From NCBI GenBank assembly GCA_002803225.1, contig NXFV01000804.1, positions 1 to 42,714 of the forward strand: 42,714 nucleotides of DNA, written 5' to 3'. Both the position numbers and the translations under genes were made by a program. This stretch comes from Gamarada debralockiae. Taxonomy: Eukaryota; Ascomycota; Leotiomycetes; Helotiales; Hyphodiscaceae. The notes under the pieces were generated by a model. That model saw nothing but the letters and a program-made list of their open reading frames with translations. It was not told where the DNA came from and made no database searches. This document shows positions 11,001 to 23,156 of the stretch, piece by piece (the stretch's first letter is position 1; each line of letters opens with the position of its first letter).

Positions 11001-14000
11001 TCTTACAAAAAGACAGCTGGGTACCAAGGTTCTTGAAATGTACACAGATCTTTTGTGTGAAAAGAGCAGTACGGCGAACATTCGAAAGTTCGCAAGGACT
11101 GTTACAAACAAGGTATGGTTAGAGGGGGTCCGTTTGAACGTACCAGAGACCCTTTATTGCTTACCTATGCTAACTTTAGTAGTGGCTTCTACACCTTCTG
11201 ACTGAAGATGACCCAGAAGTCGTCGTTTACGGCACCAAGATATTGGCACGCCTCCTTGTTGTTCACGGCTCTAGCTATGCCACTAAATTTGCCAGCAAGA
11301 CTGGAGGGTTCGCTATCATGCGTTTCCGGCTTAAGAGATGGTGGGATATTCCCACATTATGGCCACTTTGTTTCAGCATTTTGTTCGGTTGTGACGTCGC
11401 AGATATCGACTTCGAGCGACCTTTCGAACTATTCAGCCTTCTGGAGACTTTTGGTAGCTGCAAAATAGTCTATCCCAACATTCTGCCTGTGATCATGGCC
11501 ATGTTGCAGCATGGGCTAAAGGATGTCCTTCGCCATCAGGATGATCCCGATTCTCCTTTGAATGACAGAGGCAATGGACAAGAGCCAGAGACGAATTTGA
11601 GTGTACCCGCTCGTTCTCGTCATAGGTCGATGTCTTTGACAAAAGAGATAGAATCTCGACGTGCGTTTCCCTTTCTGTGTCTTTCCACTAGATCAAGTTT
11701 CTGACACCAAACAGAATCACATCAACCAAAGAAGGAACGTCTCGGCGGCCAAGCTACAGTTTTGCATACAGTCATTCGTTTCTTCGCAGACTTACATGGA
11801 AAGTCTTCCGACTTCAGAGACTTCGCGATATCTTCGGAGTACATCAGACTGTTGTTAGCTGTCCTTTTTCCAGTTGTAGTCAGCACAGATGCCGTCAGTC
11901 CAGAGACAGAGCTGAACTCTCGAGACTCTGCCCTAACATTTGAGGGTGATGATGTGATTATCCGTCCCATCTCTCGAGTATCAACAATGCCTACTCCCAT
12001 TGTGCGGACTTCCACTGTGGAAACAATGCTTCCTCCAAGTCCTACTACTCCAAGAGCAAAGCCTCTTCGCCGCGGCTCGGCGTTCATTTTGCTCACGTCA
12101 AAGCCCTCTGAATTCAGTCCATCATCCGCCAGATTGAATCTTGTCATGTCGCCCAAGAAGAAAGTTGCCGCACAGAAAATCAGCAACGCGCTTGTCGAAG
12201 GCTTGCTCGAACTTGTCGTCAACGTCTTTATTGATCAAGTAATGGTCCGAAAAGAATTTCCAGGATTCGGTCTCTTCCTCAAAGTGCCTCCAGGGTTCCG
12301 AGAGCATCAAGCATATTTCGAATCCTACCTCTTACGAAATACAATATCGCAGCTTAGCAACACCATCCAGCTCGATCAGAAGTCTTTATGGGAGCCGAAG
12401 ATTATTCAAAATATGGCTCGCTTCGCCGTCCACGTAGGCGAGGCTGTCTTTGAGGGCTGGTTCTTGAGCGGAGCAGAGCCTGTATTAGACTTTGCTGGCA
12501 CATTGCTCGAATACCTGCATCGACCCGAAATCTCTAGGATCAAAAGTGTGCGGCTCTGCAGTCAAGCTATCGCATCAATCAAGAATGTCTTCTTGAGAGT
12601 GGTATTACTACGACTTTCAGAACTTGACAGTTCCGAAGCGCCTGAGGAGGAGGCTCTGGCTTTTATGGACAAACTCCTTTACTGGCAGACTGTTGTTCTG
12701 TCTTCTGATGTTGGTGAAGACGAATTCTTGAAGCTAATTTGCTACCAACTGTATCTCAAGTTAGTTGATTCACGAGAAAGAATACGCTTAGCTGCTGCGA
12801 ATCTCTGGCGCATCCTGCTCGTTCAGAAGCCGGAGGAGACCTCGACGATGTTGCATCAAGCAATGCCAAATGAGCATAGACACTTGGGCTCCGGCTTCAA
12901 GAAGCTCATGGAGTTGGATAATGAAACATTCGTCTCCTGGGTAGATGAGCACCGAGCGGAGTTAGATGCTTTGTTCTTCGGTGCGATGTCTCGAAGCTGG
13001 GAAGAGTTTGTGAGTGCGGAGAACGAAAAGACAGAAGGCACGGTCAAAGCCCGTGTTTCCAAACGCCGAGAAAAGCTCAAGCAGTGGCATGCTGAAGATC
13101 TCAACGACGAGGATATTCTCTTCCGGCATGACCTAGCATCGACTCTGTGGATGAAGAACATATATACTTCGGAGCATCTCAAACACCAGAGAGCACAGCA
13201 GGACCAGCAGGACAATTTTAGCTTTTTGGCTTCTACCTTTTCGAAGATGGATCGAGAGCTCCACAGACCTTGTGCCATCTTCGACAACGAATCGTCCACC
13301 AAATGGAAGCTTGACCGTACGGAGGGTCGCAATCGCATGCGTCTACGAATGTTGCCTGACCGTGCAGGGCCAACCTATGATTATCAACCTAAGCGCAAAA
13401 CCATAGATGCGGCAGCAAACGGAACGTTGAAGCTCAACACCAAGCTCTCGACAATGACACCTACATCTCTTGTAACAACTCCTTCTGCGATGACCCAGCC
13501 AGGCGGACTCGATGGACAAAGTGAGACGGCAGTACAGCAATTCGGAGAAGGGGCAAACGAATCGCAAGAGAGTGTCATGCCTGAGGAAGATTTCGAGCTC
13601 GTCGATGACCCCAATGATCCCGGCGAAGGCGACGAAGGTTACGAAGACAAAAACCGTAAGGTGATGCGCAGTCTCCAACGCGGCGATTCAGTCCAACACG
13701 TTTTCAATATCTCTCGAATTATCGGACTAGAAGCCTGTGAGGGTCTCCTGGTTCTTGGCAAAGACTCACTGTACCTCAATGACAATGTTTTCCAGAGGTC
13801 CGACGGCGAAATTGTCGATGTCGCACAAGCCCCGAAGGAAGAGCGAGATCCGTATTTGCAGATGATTTCTGGCCAGAAGGCGAGTGACAAGCAACGAACG
13901 CCACCTGTGAGGGGTGGGCAGGAATCTAGGAACTGGAAATGGAATGATGTTATCAGCATCTCCAAACGCCGATTCTTGTTCCGAGATGTGGCGGTGGAGG

Positions 14001-16132
14001 TCTTCTTCACCGATGGCCAAAGCTACCTTCTGACCGCAATTTCGCCTACTCTCAGAGACGACTTGCACAACAAGCTTATGGCACGGGCACCCCATGCTAG
14101 TGGAACATCCGCTCTTCCCAATCCAGAACACGGCTGGCGCCTCGAGGCTCTAAAAGTCGCTGAAGAGGCACCAACCACTTTTGGTTCCAAGTTCGGCAGC
14201 ATATTCAATTCATCGGCATGGAATCCAGCAATGAGAAGATGGGCAAAGGGAGAGATCTCGAACTTCCATTATCTGATGCTGGTGAATACGATGGCTGGTC
14301 GCACGTTCAACGACCTCACTCAGTACCCCGTCTTCCCATGGGTACTGGCCGACTACACGAGTGAGGAACTGGATCTTAACAATCCTGCTTCATTCAGGGA
14401 TTTGTCAAAACCGATGGGTGCTCAGCATATGGCAAGGCAAGCTGAGTTCATTGAGCGGTACAAGACTTTTGCAGATATGGGTGATCACAACGCACCGGCA
14501 TTCCATTATGGCACTCATTATTCATCGGCCATGATCGTCACGTCGTATCTTATCCGACTTCAGCCATTTGTACAGTCGTACTTGTTGCTTCAAGGAGGGA
14601 ATTTCGATCATCCTGATCGTCTGTTCTACTCTATCGAGAAGGCTTGGATGTCCGCTTCAAAAGACAACATGACTGATGTTCGAGAATTGATCCCGGAATT
14701 CTTCTACCTGCCGGAGTTCCTTACAAACAGCAATGGATTCAACTTCGGATTAAGACAAGGAAACGGCGGCGGAATCGACACAGTGCAATTGCCGCCGTGG
14801 GCCAAAGGAGATCCAAAGATCTTTATTGCGAAGCACCGAGAAGCTTTAGAGTCCCCATTCGTCAGCAGACATCTCCATCAATGGATCGATCTCATCTTCG
14901 GCTGCAAGCAACGCGGTGAGGCAGCTATCGAGAGCGTGAACGTCTTCCACCACCTCTCCTACCACGGCGCCAAAGATCTCGATAACATCGAAGATCCAGT
15001 CGAGAGACTCGCAACCATCGGCATCATCCACAATTTCGGACAGACACCTCACCAAGTCTTCTCCAGGCCGCATCAAGCCCGAGAAAACGTGAGCCACAAA
15101 ATCAGGCGCCTCGACACTTCAGCGGAATCGCTGACCCGCCTCCCATTCCCCCTCCTGGAATCCAACGAACGCGTCTCCTTCCTCATCTACTCCTCCAAGC
15201 TCGACCGTCTCCTCTGCGCTACGGCCTTCCGTCTCAATCTTCCACCCAACTACGACAAATACCTCGAATGGGGCTTCGCAGACAACAGCGTACGATTCTA
15301 CTACAACGATTCCAAGAAACTCGCTGGACTTTTCGAGAATTTACATCACGGCCAGTTATCCTGTGCTATTTTCGCATCGTCGCAAACGCTCATTACGGCG
15401 GGTGAAGATTGCGTTCTATCAGCTCACCTGGTTATCACATCGCCATCTAAGCCTGTAGTCCTACAACCGCTGTCCTCGCTCTTCGGCCATAAAACGCCCG
15501 TCACGACTTTAGCTGTCAGCAAGAGTTTCAGTACGCTGCTGTCAGCATCGTCTGATGGGACAGTCATACTATGGGATCTCAACCGCCTCGAATTCATACG
15601 CAAACTCACATCCGGTCGCCCCATAGAATGTGCGCGCATCAACGACGTATCCGGAGACATCATGCTCTGCCGGGGCCAAAAAGTCGCCTTATACACCCTC
15701 AACGGCGAGTTAATCCTCGACCAAAATGTATGTACGGATCACGATGATTGGATCTCCAGCTGTGCATTCTATGAAGGTACCGGGAACGAGTGGTTGGAGA
15801 ATTCGTTGGTGTTTACCGGGCAGAGGAGAGGAGTGGTGAATTGTTGGCGCAAGATTGTGGGTAGGGATGGGAAATGGAAGTTAGAGTTGGTGAAGAGGTT
15901 GGATCATGTGGATGGGAAACGCAAGGTGGAGGAGGGTGGGGGCGGGAATTATGAGGCTTCGATAAGTTGTATTAGTCCATTAGCGCAGGTTGTTTATACT
16001 GGTGATGAAGATGGGAGAGTCGTAAGCCACTCCCCTCTATTTCTCTCCCCATCTCCCCAATCCATAACCAATTTTGAACTGCCACTAACAAGGACACAGT
16101 TTGAATGGACCTTAGTCCAGCGAGAGCGATAG
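8010..16132 (+). CDS. BPH1: BEACH-WD40 protein (Bph1/neurobeachin/LYST family)
   Basis: Five exons, join(8010-10659, 10709-11112, 11183-11660, 11715-16021, 16100-16132), code for 2,623 residues. All four introns (49, 70, 54 and 78 nt) are GT-AG and keep phase. Order of domains: a helical, armadillo-like N-terminus; a concanavalin/laminin-G-like domain at about 404-565 (FTAWVFVDQFD); long helical repeats; a PH-BEACH domain at about 1836-1970; a BEACH domain at about 2015-2300 (FHYLMLVNTMAGRTFNDLTQYPVFPWVLADY, shown only in part: NDLTQYPVFPWVLADY; then FHYGTHYSS and LPPWAKGDP); and C-terminal WD40 repeats to the end (TPVTTLAVS, SSDGTVILWDLN, DGRVFEWTL). Family members control vesicle and lysosome/vacuole membrane traffic. 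Splicing out the last intron is needed to finish the WD repeat; without it the frame adds unrelated residues. The gene looks intact. Confidence 0.95.
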
Positions 16133-17264
16133 GGGCGACAGTTGCGATAGCGGTGAGCCGTGATGGAGAACTTGTTGGGCTGGGAAGGTGTTCATATAGA
16201 AGGCTGCAATTCGGGCATAGAAGGAAGACAATGAGTTATGACGTACGGATCGATGCATGATGGGCGTTTGAGAGTTACAGCACCAGCTACACTGGATCGG
16301 TGAGCTATTTTGATAAAATGTATTTATGGCCGTCATATTGTTTAGGAATTCAAACATTGTTATTTGAAGCCGGTTGCTGGCCACTGACGTGACATGTGAC
16401 TGTGTGGAGTGTGTATCTTGAGAGAGGCAAGTGGGGTGGAGCGATGCAAGGGCGTCCTCCTCTTTGCCCTTCATGCAAGAGAGGCGCCGGATAAACCTCA
16501 CTGGAAGCCTGGAACTTACCATGGGAACGAGAAGCGAAAGCGAGGAAATCCAAGGCTGAACGGTGTGCTGCACGATCCCGTCTCTCAGAGTGGCGTCAAA
16601 TCACCACTCTCCCCGTCCTTGAGCTAGCAGGGGCTGAGTATGCTTAAAAGGGTGCTCCATTATTTTTGGATGCTTATTGCGTCTTTCATTTTTGCCATGC
16701 CTGTGGTGATGCGGCACAGTTTTCTCGTGCATTGTCCATTTTGCCTGCCGTGTTGAGCGTGCAACCCTCTCTTCTTGTCATTTTCGAATTCTAAATTCTC
16801 ACCGTGATACCAGGAGAATGTCTCGTCGTATCATAGTTGGGTGAGGGGATTATGTCAAAAAAGCTTGTCAGCAAGCCTACGATTGGCACGGAAATACGAC
16901 TGAAGATCTCTGGACCGCTTTCACACATGGACTGTTGCTCCGAGGCTGAGGGGAAGTAGTACCAGTACGTACTATTGTATCGATATCGTAAAGTCAACCA
17001 CTCGATGGCCAGGAAGTCCTGTACGACCAACGAGAATAGGTAGAAATCGAGTGGATGGGGGCGAAGTACGCTAGTACAATAGTGCCTGCAGCCTTGCTCA
17101 GCCTAAGTCGAGCAAGACAGGGAACAAGTCACTCTACGGTCCAGCACTCCAAGGTGTAACTTTTATATATGCATTTCTTAGATCATGTCATAGGAAACAT
17201 ATGTCTTAAGCTTTTCCTTCGACCTCATCAATCACACTCGTTTTCTGATAGGAAATCTGCAAAG
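16133..17264. promoter_or_regulatory. Intergenic: BEACH 3' flank and promoter of the GPI-protein gene
   Basis: 1,132 bp. The first few hundred bases should be the 3' untranslated region of the BEACH gene. A TATA-like element (TTTTATATATGC) lies at about 17161-17172, some 95 nt before the ATG at 17265, followed by a pyrimidine-rich stretch with CTCATCAATCACAC, a common fungal start-site context. No separate gene is supported. Confidence 0.55.
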
Positions 17265-19799
17265 ATGTTGACGTCCTTGACAGCTGCCGTCGCTGCCGGC
17301 CTCGCTCTAGCAAATGCAGTCCATGCAGCTCGTTGTGAGTCCCCCACTTTCCTTTTTAACTATTTCGGATGCTGATAGTTAAACGTAGCATTGAGTAACT
17401 CAAGTTCGAGCGACAGTTCCACACCGACCCTGACGACCACCGAGCAATCCACAATCTACTTAACAGAAACCCAGACTCGTTCAGCCACAAATTCTACCGT
17501 GACATCAGGTCCTGATGTCTGCTGTTTTGTTGTTCAAGATACTATCACTGAGAAATATTGGTTGCAGTATTCGACCTTGACCTATTACCAAATCGTAAAT
17601 CTCACATCGATTACTACATTGGTAACGCCGTATCCGACTGTTACCTCTACGAATTACGAAACAAATGTGTATACGACGAATGCAACATTTCTGACAAGCG
17701 GACAAGTCGGGATCAACCCTATCTCGCTCTTCACTAACCCTGCGCCTGGTCCTACAGAGACAGCGAGCGTTTTGAATGCGACCCAGATTGGAACACAAGT
17801 TGTGACTGGAGACGTTACAGTGTAAGCCAGAGTTCAAGTCTTCACTTTGGAGAGCACGCATGATGAGGGCAGGGCTAACTTTTATTCCAGGAAATCGCCT
17901 CAAGCTTTTAATGCATATTCAACTGTGAAAGTCATCACAGTCCCCGCCGTCACAGACTCCAAGGGAAATGTCGCATGTGGGACATTTTCAGGTTTCCCAA
18001 GCGTCTTCCCAGAAACTGCATACAGCACGATTTTGTATCCAAGTTATACATACGCAGGCACAGACACCTACACGATAACTCAATACTCGACCTTAGCTTC
18101 GTCATTTCTCACGCCTTACACAACTTACGTCTATACTAGCTCATATACCAATACACAAACGGAAGAAACCGACATTCCGGAAGCCACCTATACAACAACA
18201 GTGACCGATCAGCCAATATTTCCCTACGCCAACCAGTATGCACATGCCTACTTTGGGAGCAACAATGATACGAAGCCAACGGGTGTGGTAATCTCATTAA
18301 CCACCCCATTCATATATCTACCCTCACGAGGGGCCGAAGGGGCCACACAAGCCGTCCCCGACCTATGCGCGCAAAGTCCAGGTGCCAGTGTCGATTTCGG
18401 ATATGTGCCGCAGACGCTGGTGGACTTCCTTATCGCGAACCCGGCTTACAGCTCGCAATATCCAGGGTTAGCGTCTTGTCTGCCAGGTGGTCCGTCTGTG
18501 TCGTCAGCTGAGACATGCACTGAGCCTGCACCAGCAAATGAAAGTAAGCGTTGATGCTCTTGGTTCGATGGGATATTGAATTGACTTTTTATAGCTCCTG
18601 GAGGCGATCTTACATCCTCCACTCTAATTATTATCACTCCTTCGGAAATCAAAGCTACACCAGGAGAGTCACAACGTACTACTACGGCTCCTCTTCCAGA
18701 GTCAACAACACCAGCTCCTCAATCTTCGGTCCCCGTGCCTGTAACCCCAAGTTCTGAGCCTGCACCCGCGCCATCTTCTCCCATCTCAGAATCCCAGCCT
18801 TCTTCTCAACCCGCTCCCGTATCATCACCCAATCAAGAATCACAAGTCCCTGCCCCAGTTCAGAGTCAAGCACCTACCCAACCTGTAGTCGTTCCTCAGC
18901 CTGGCACTTCTCAAAGCCCCAACTACCCTACATCAGCCCAAGTTTCTGTTCCTGATAGCAGTAACGGCGCCCCTCTAGCTCCGGAAAGCTCATCATACGC
19001 ACCACAAGGCTCATCATTCAGCAATGGTATAGTTCCTATTCCGGCCAGTTCCTCGCCAGCGCCTCAAGTTCCCGCGTCACAGGCGACGCCAGTGGCAGTA
19101 GGTTCAATTATTGCTTCAATGATAGGAGCTCAACCCCTTATCGGTAGCCCAACCGTAATTGGAGGGACTTCTGTGGTTATTCTTTCTAGCGAAACCACAA
19201 TACCCGTCAATCCCTCTGTTTCCCTCTTGGGGCTCACGACTGTGATTTCGGGCACCACGAACGTGATTGTATCAGTTGCCACAACTATACCAGTTAGTCA
19301 AGCAGTGCAATTGCTCCCCGGATCTACCACTCTCGTATCAGGGACTTTGAACGTTGTGCTTCCAGGCAGCACTACCATCCCTGTGAATTCGCAAATTCCA
19401 GGCCTTACCGGCAGCACGGAAGTAGTGTCAGGTAGTACCTTTGTCGTGGTATCAAATCCTCAGACTGTACCTGTTGTTTTCGGTCAGCCAACGCCAAGCG
19501 GAGGTCAAGAAACTCAACCACTTCCAGGAAGCACGACGCTGATCTCTGGAACTCCCGAAGTGGTTATTCCAGGCAGTACTCTCGTGCCGGTTAACTCGGC
19601 TCTGCCAGGTTTGACGGGAAGTAAGACGGTTCTGAATGGGAGTACATACGTGGTAGTGAGCAGTCCGACAACCGTCGCAGTTGTGACGGGCTCGAGTACG
19701 GGCGGTCCTGCGCAGGTGACTGCGAATGCTGCAAGTATAACGGAGACGAGATGGTTTGGTGTGGTGGCCGCCGTTGGACTGGCGGCTTTGGTGATGTGA
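17265..19799 (+). CDS. Secreted Ser/Thr-rich, probably GPI-anchored cell-wall protein
   Basis: Four exons, join(17265-17334, 17389-17821, 17891-18543, 18595-19799), give 786 residues. The introns (54, 69 and 51 nt) are GT-AG and phase-compatible. A signal peptide (MLTSLTAAVAAGLALANAVHA) is split from the mature part by intron 1. The N-terminal half is rich in Thr, Ser and Tyr with many N-glycosylation sequons and a CC pair. The middle (about 430-540) is a Pro/Ser/Ala/Gln linker typical of O-mannosylated stalks. Residues about 565-760 contain about six imperfect repeats built on GSTTLVSGT..VV and TTIPVN. The end is a short hydrophobic tail after small residues (WFGVVAAVGLAALVM), as expected for GPI attachment. 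An adhesin or wall-structural role is inferred from this architecture; no enzyme domain is seen. Confidence 0.88.
19120..19700 (+). repeat. Coding repeats in the GPI protein (about 30-codon beta-type units)
   Basis: Within exon 4, successive units share a pattern of G-S/L-T-x-V-I/V-S-G-T/S, then a Val-rich strand, then S-T-T-I/V-P-V. Copies are visible at roughly 19141, 19225, 19315, 19400, 19525 and 19610. Two versions alternate: one ending TTIPVN and one ending with SNPQTVPV or SSPTTVAV. The copies differ clearly at the DNA level, so they are old duplications. They could fold as a beta solenoid or stacked beta hairpins; that is inference. Confidence 0.75.
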
Positions 19800-19916
19800 T
19801 AGATATAATAATTTATAGCTGATGTATTATAATCTTATTGTATATAATGACTTTGTTCACTCGCTTCGAGGAATTGTCAAGCAGTATTTTAGAGAACAAA
19901 TCATGTTCAAATATTC

Positions 19917-22110
19917 TCATGTTGCCTGACCTCTGAACATTAGAACTTCCCCCGGAGCCAGATTCCATCCTGGATCATCGAGAAAATCCAGGTTGAACAT
20001 CGTCGCATCCTGGAAGAAGCCAGGGAACTGCCCATCGAATACTCCTGGGTCGGCACTTCACTTGCTATATCGTCTAAATCAGCTTCACTTCTTCCACGAA
20101 ATAAGTCACAGCTTACAAGATCCGTTATTCCTCATGGAAGCCCTCCAAACCCCTTCCGCCAACTCCATATGAAATCGTAGGTTATGCTATTTTACTTTAG
20201 ACATCATGTAAAGTGCGGTGACTTGGGAGACGGTAGAGCTCGCCTTGCGCCAAATCGAGATTTGATAGTCAACTCCGGCGGCGATTGTTTGGAGCCGGCA
20301 CCGCTGTGCACACCTGCGACAGCAACTTCACAGCTTTCCCTCCCGTATCATTGTTCGAAACCGAAGACCTTGTAAGAGCAAGGATGGAATTGTTAAATGT
20401 TTTCCTCCATTATTCGAAGTCATCAAGTTCTTGAGCGTAGCTTGGTTTCAGGAGTTTGATGAGGACGCATGCGGCGGTTAGGAGAGACCGGAAGTGGTAG
20501 CATGGGAGGTACAGGAGGGTGTTATTGAGTGTCTACGGAAGTCAGTATTCAGACGAGGGTGATCGCGGATGTGAGGCTTTGAGTATGCCGGCTTTTTGGA
20601 GGAGGTTGGGGAGGAGTCGAAGAAATAGAATGAGTGGAGGTATAATCGGGCTGCTGCGAGATAGAGTCGATCCATTGCTGTGAGGTGTCAACTGAGAACT
20701 CCAGTTCTCTTGTTTAAAGCTCCCCTGAACATTGCTGTTCATTGTCTCGTTTCAAACTATCCAATTCACTTTCGAATGCTGCCATGTCGTCATAAAGGAT
20801 GAAGGCTCACCGGGTGGCGGCAATTGGACGCTTATGGGATCCTAAGAGATACTGCACATGGCTGTGGTGTCTCGATGGCAGTATCTCTGGATTATCAACT
20901 TGAATCGAGGGTGTCCGGTAAGGAGTATATATTTCCAACTTCGCATGGCCTGTCGATGGCCCAGTCGAAGGGCGCGTTGGGTAATTGTCCACTCACTGCA
21001 CCCAAGCTGTGAATTGTGTCAAAGACTGTGACTGTTGAATGGGACTCGAATCTTACAATTGGCACACAATGTTGGCAACAGCCCATATCCTCGTCGGCAT
21101 CCGCAAATCCAGATCATTCATATTCCTCTTCTTTCGTGAGAAGTTCTGTGTATTCAGGGGCTGGATGCAAGCCCAATTGCATTGCAGCACTTATCACAAT
21201 CGAGCTCAACGTTACGGAGGCATCATTCCAGGTCGTTGTTATCGGGAATGGCCCTATACAGAGAATAATAACGGCCTGGATCATTGATAGTTTGTACGAT
21301 GGTTTCGAGATCTCTGCACAGATGCTTCATGACCCATTGGGACAGGACAGTCAGGAGTGTAGCGTCCTCGCGATATCGACGGGAGGCAACACCAATAATT
21401 GCCCAGAAGAGACTAGGTCCGGAGTTGTGGTAATCATCGGGGGCCTTCGAAGGATCGAGAAAGGGGAGGAAAGGGTGGCAATGCTCGAAGAACCTAGATC
21501 ACATTAACCAGTGTCGTCAAGTTGAGGATATAGTTACTTTTGGAAGAGGAGGTCAATCTGAGTTGCACTCAGCTGAAGCGTTTCAATTGTCCGTAGATGC
21601 TAGGCGTAGCCAAGTCCATAGGAGAAGTGCCATTACAAGGGCCTTGGGCGCCAGGTAAGGGATAGCTGGCGTTTCGAAGGAATCTGCGGTTCCCCTGGGT
21701 GCGTTTGCTGCAAAGATTTGTTTTCAACCCCAGGACTTGAGCCTGTAAAGGAATTGTACAAGCGTCCTGTACTTTGTATCACGCCTGGCAGGAATGAAGG
21801 TGCGGGTTGAGATTGCAAAGCGTTTGCGGATTGTCCTCCAGTGTTCACCGCGGATGCCAGAAATTGCACTTGCTTTTCGAGTTCAGCTATCTGACCATCA
21901 AAAGACTCAGCGTAATCCACTTTTTAAAAGGGAAAGGGACCTACCGGCTTTTGCTAACTCTCTTGAATCCAGGATCTCTATGGCAATCAAAGCCCAACCG
22001 GATGCATCTCTCACAGCCATCTTTTTCCGCCCCAACACAGCGTACTTGCAGCGACAGTAAGCTACACCGACTTTGAGTATTCAGAAATCATTGATTCATA
22101 GGTGTAATGA
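19917..22110 (-). pseudogene. Decayed fungal Zn2Cys6 transcription factor
   Basis: Conceptual translation of the minus strand gives, in order, pieces of one protein in changing frames. The zinc-cluster second half is at about 22045-21945 (VRCVGAEKDGCERC, IRLGFDC). A coiled-coil linker lies at about 21920-21633 (IAELEKQVQFLASAVN). The start of the fungal-specific factor domain is at about 21575-21281 (LQLSATQIDLLFQK, then after a GTAACT..CTAG intron FFEHCHPFLPFLDPSKAPDD and FWAIIGVASRRYRED). A second frame covers about 21280-21130 (PFPITTTWNDASVTLSS, AAMQLGLHPAPEYT), then DLRMPTRIWAVANIVCQ. The tail is at about 20055-19917 (DGQFPGFFQDATMFNLD), ending in TGA. The first zinc-cluster half is in another frame and lacks a clean CxxC. 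Several frame changes and in-frame stops mean it cannot make the factor. The subfamily may be Leu3/War1-like, which is unsure. Confidence 0.85.
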
Positions 22111-23156
22111 CACACTTTTGGCTGCCTGCATGAAGTACAAACGACGTTCTTCAACGTCGTTAGGGGTCCGCGGCGCCGCTCTTCTGCAGGGCTGGATCGT
22201 GGTTAAGATCCTTCAATACCCAGACGAAACTGCAAGCAAGCCTATCTATATCTCATTATTCAATATCAGCATGATCGAGATTTTGGCTTTGCTTGAGAAA
22301 GCAGCAACAACGAAATGTAAGCTGAACATGTGAAGACGGATGAAATGATAAAGGAAGGATAAGAGATGCTCATGGAAGGGAATGTTATGGGAATTGAGAA
22401 TCTGGCGAAAGCGATTAACTTCTTGCCTGATTTTGGAGCGGACTTTGAGGCTGAGGGTGTGTTGGGGAATGAGATGCTGGGGTTGGAGGGGAGGATTTTG
22501 ATGAAGTTGTTGAGAGGGTAGTGAAGTAGGCGAAGTGAAGACGCTTAAACCTTGACTTAATTGAGATTTTGAATTTGGGGATGTGGATGGAGGATACTGC
22601 TTGCAGTTCACAGTCATTAACTCACTTGAATCATTCTCACAAAATCGTGAAGCCACAGAAGAGTTTGAGGAATGATCGTCGGGGTAAGCCATGTAACCAA
22701 GGTCCCTTCCTAAGCGCACGGGCCACACCATGCGTTCTTCGATTCTTTTGACCTTAGAAAACATCTTTCCTCTCAATCACTCTTCCACGAACAGGTCAAA
22801 TAATGCTAGCGTATCTGTTCTTTGCTTCATCGCTTATCCTGGGCAGGTCACCCTTTTCCGGTCGGAACAGCACAATCCCAGAGCGCTCCCACCAACCACA
22901 TGCGCCATCTTCGGTGGAGGCTGCCTCGCGAGAAAGCCTCATCCTCACCGCCAGCAAAACAGTGCGACGCTCTTCCACCCTGATTTCTGAGACTGCATGG
23001 AAGCGAGCGCTAAAGCAGCGAGGGGTTTCTAGCACGGACGGATAAGGTTGCCAGACCCCGTTTATCTGAAAATTCCAAACTTGCACCAAACTTGCACAAA
23101 CTCTCACACAATCTCACTCTACTGTCGCACGAAGCTCACGCCGCTTCAGACCCACC
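22111..23156. other. Intergenic, no confident gene
   Basis: About 1 kb upstream of the C2H2 gene. A 176-codon minus-strand frame (22246-22776) and a 49-codon plus-strand frame (about 22371-22521, ending LEGRILMKLLRG) overlap each other on opposite strands; neither has a recognisable domain. The last 100-150 bp before 23157 are the likely leader of the zinc-finger gene (CTCACACAATCTCAC, then CACCATG). Confidence 0.45.

Noticed and set aside
16022..16099. Reading straight through the last BEACH intron.
   Set aside because: It adds a Ser/Pro-rich insertion in the middle of a WD repeat; splicing with GTAAGC and CAG gives DGRVFEWTL, which fits the repeat.
22246..22776. 176-codon minus-strand frame upstream of the C2H2 gene.
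   Set aside because: Low-complexity, no domain, and it overlaps an equally plausible small frame on the other strand.
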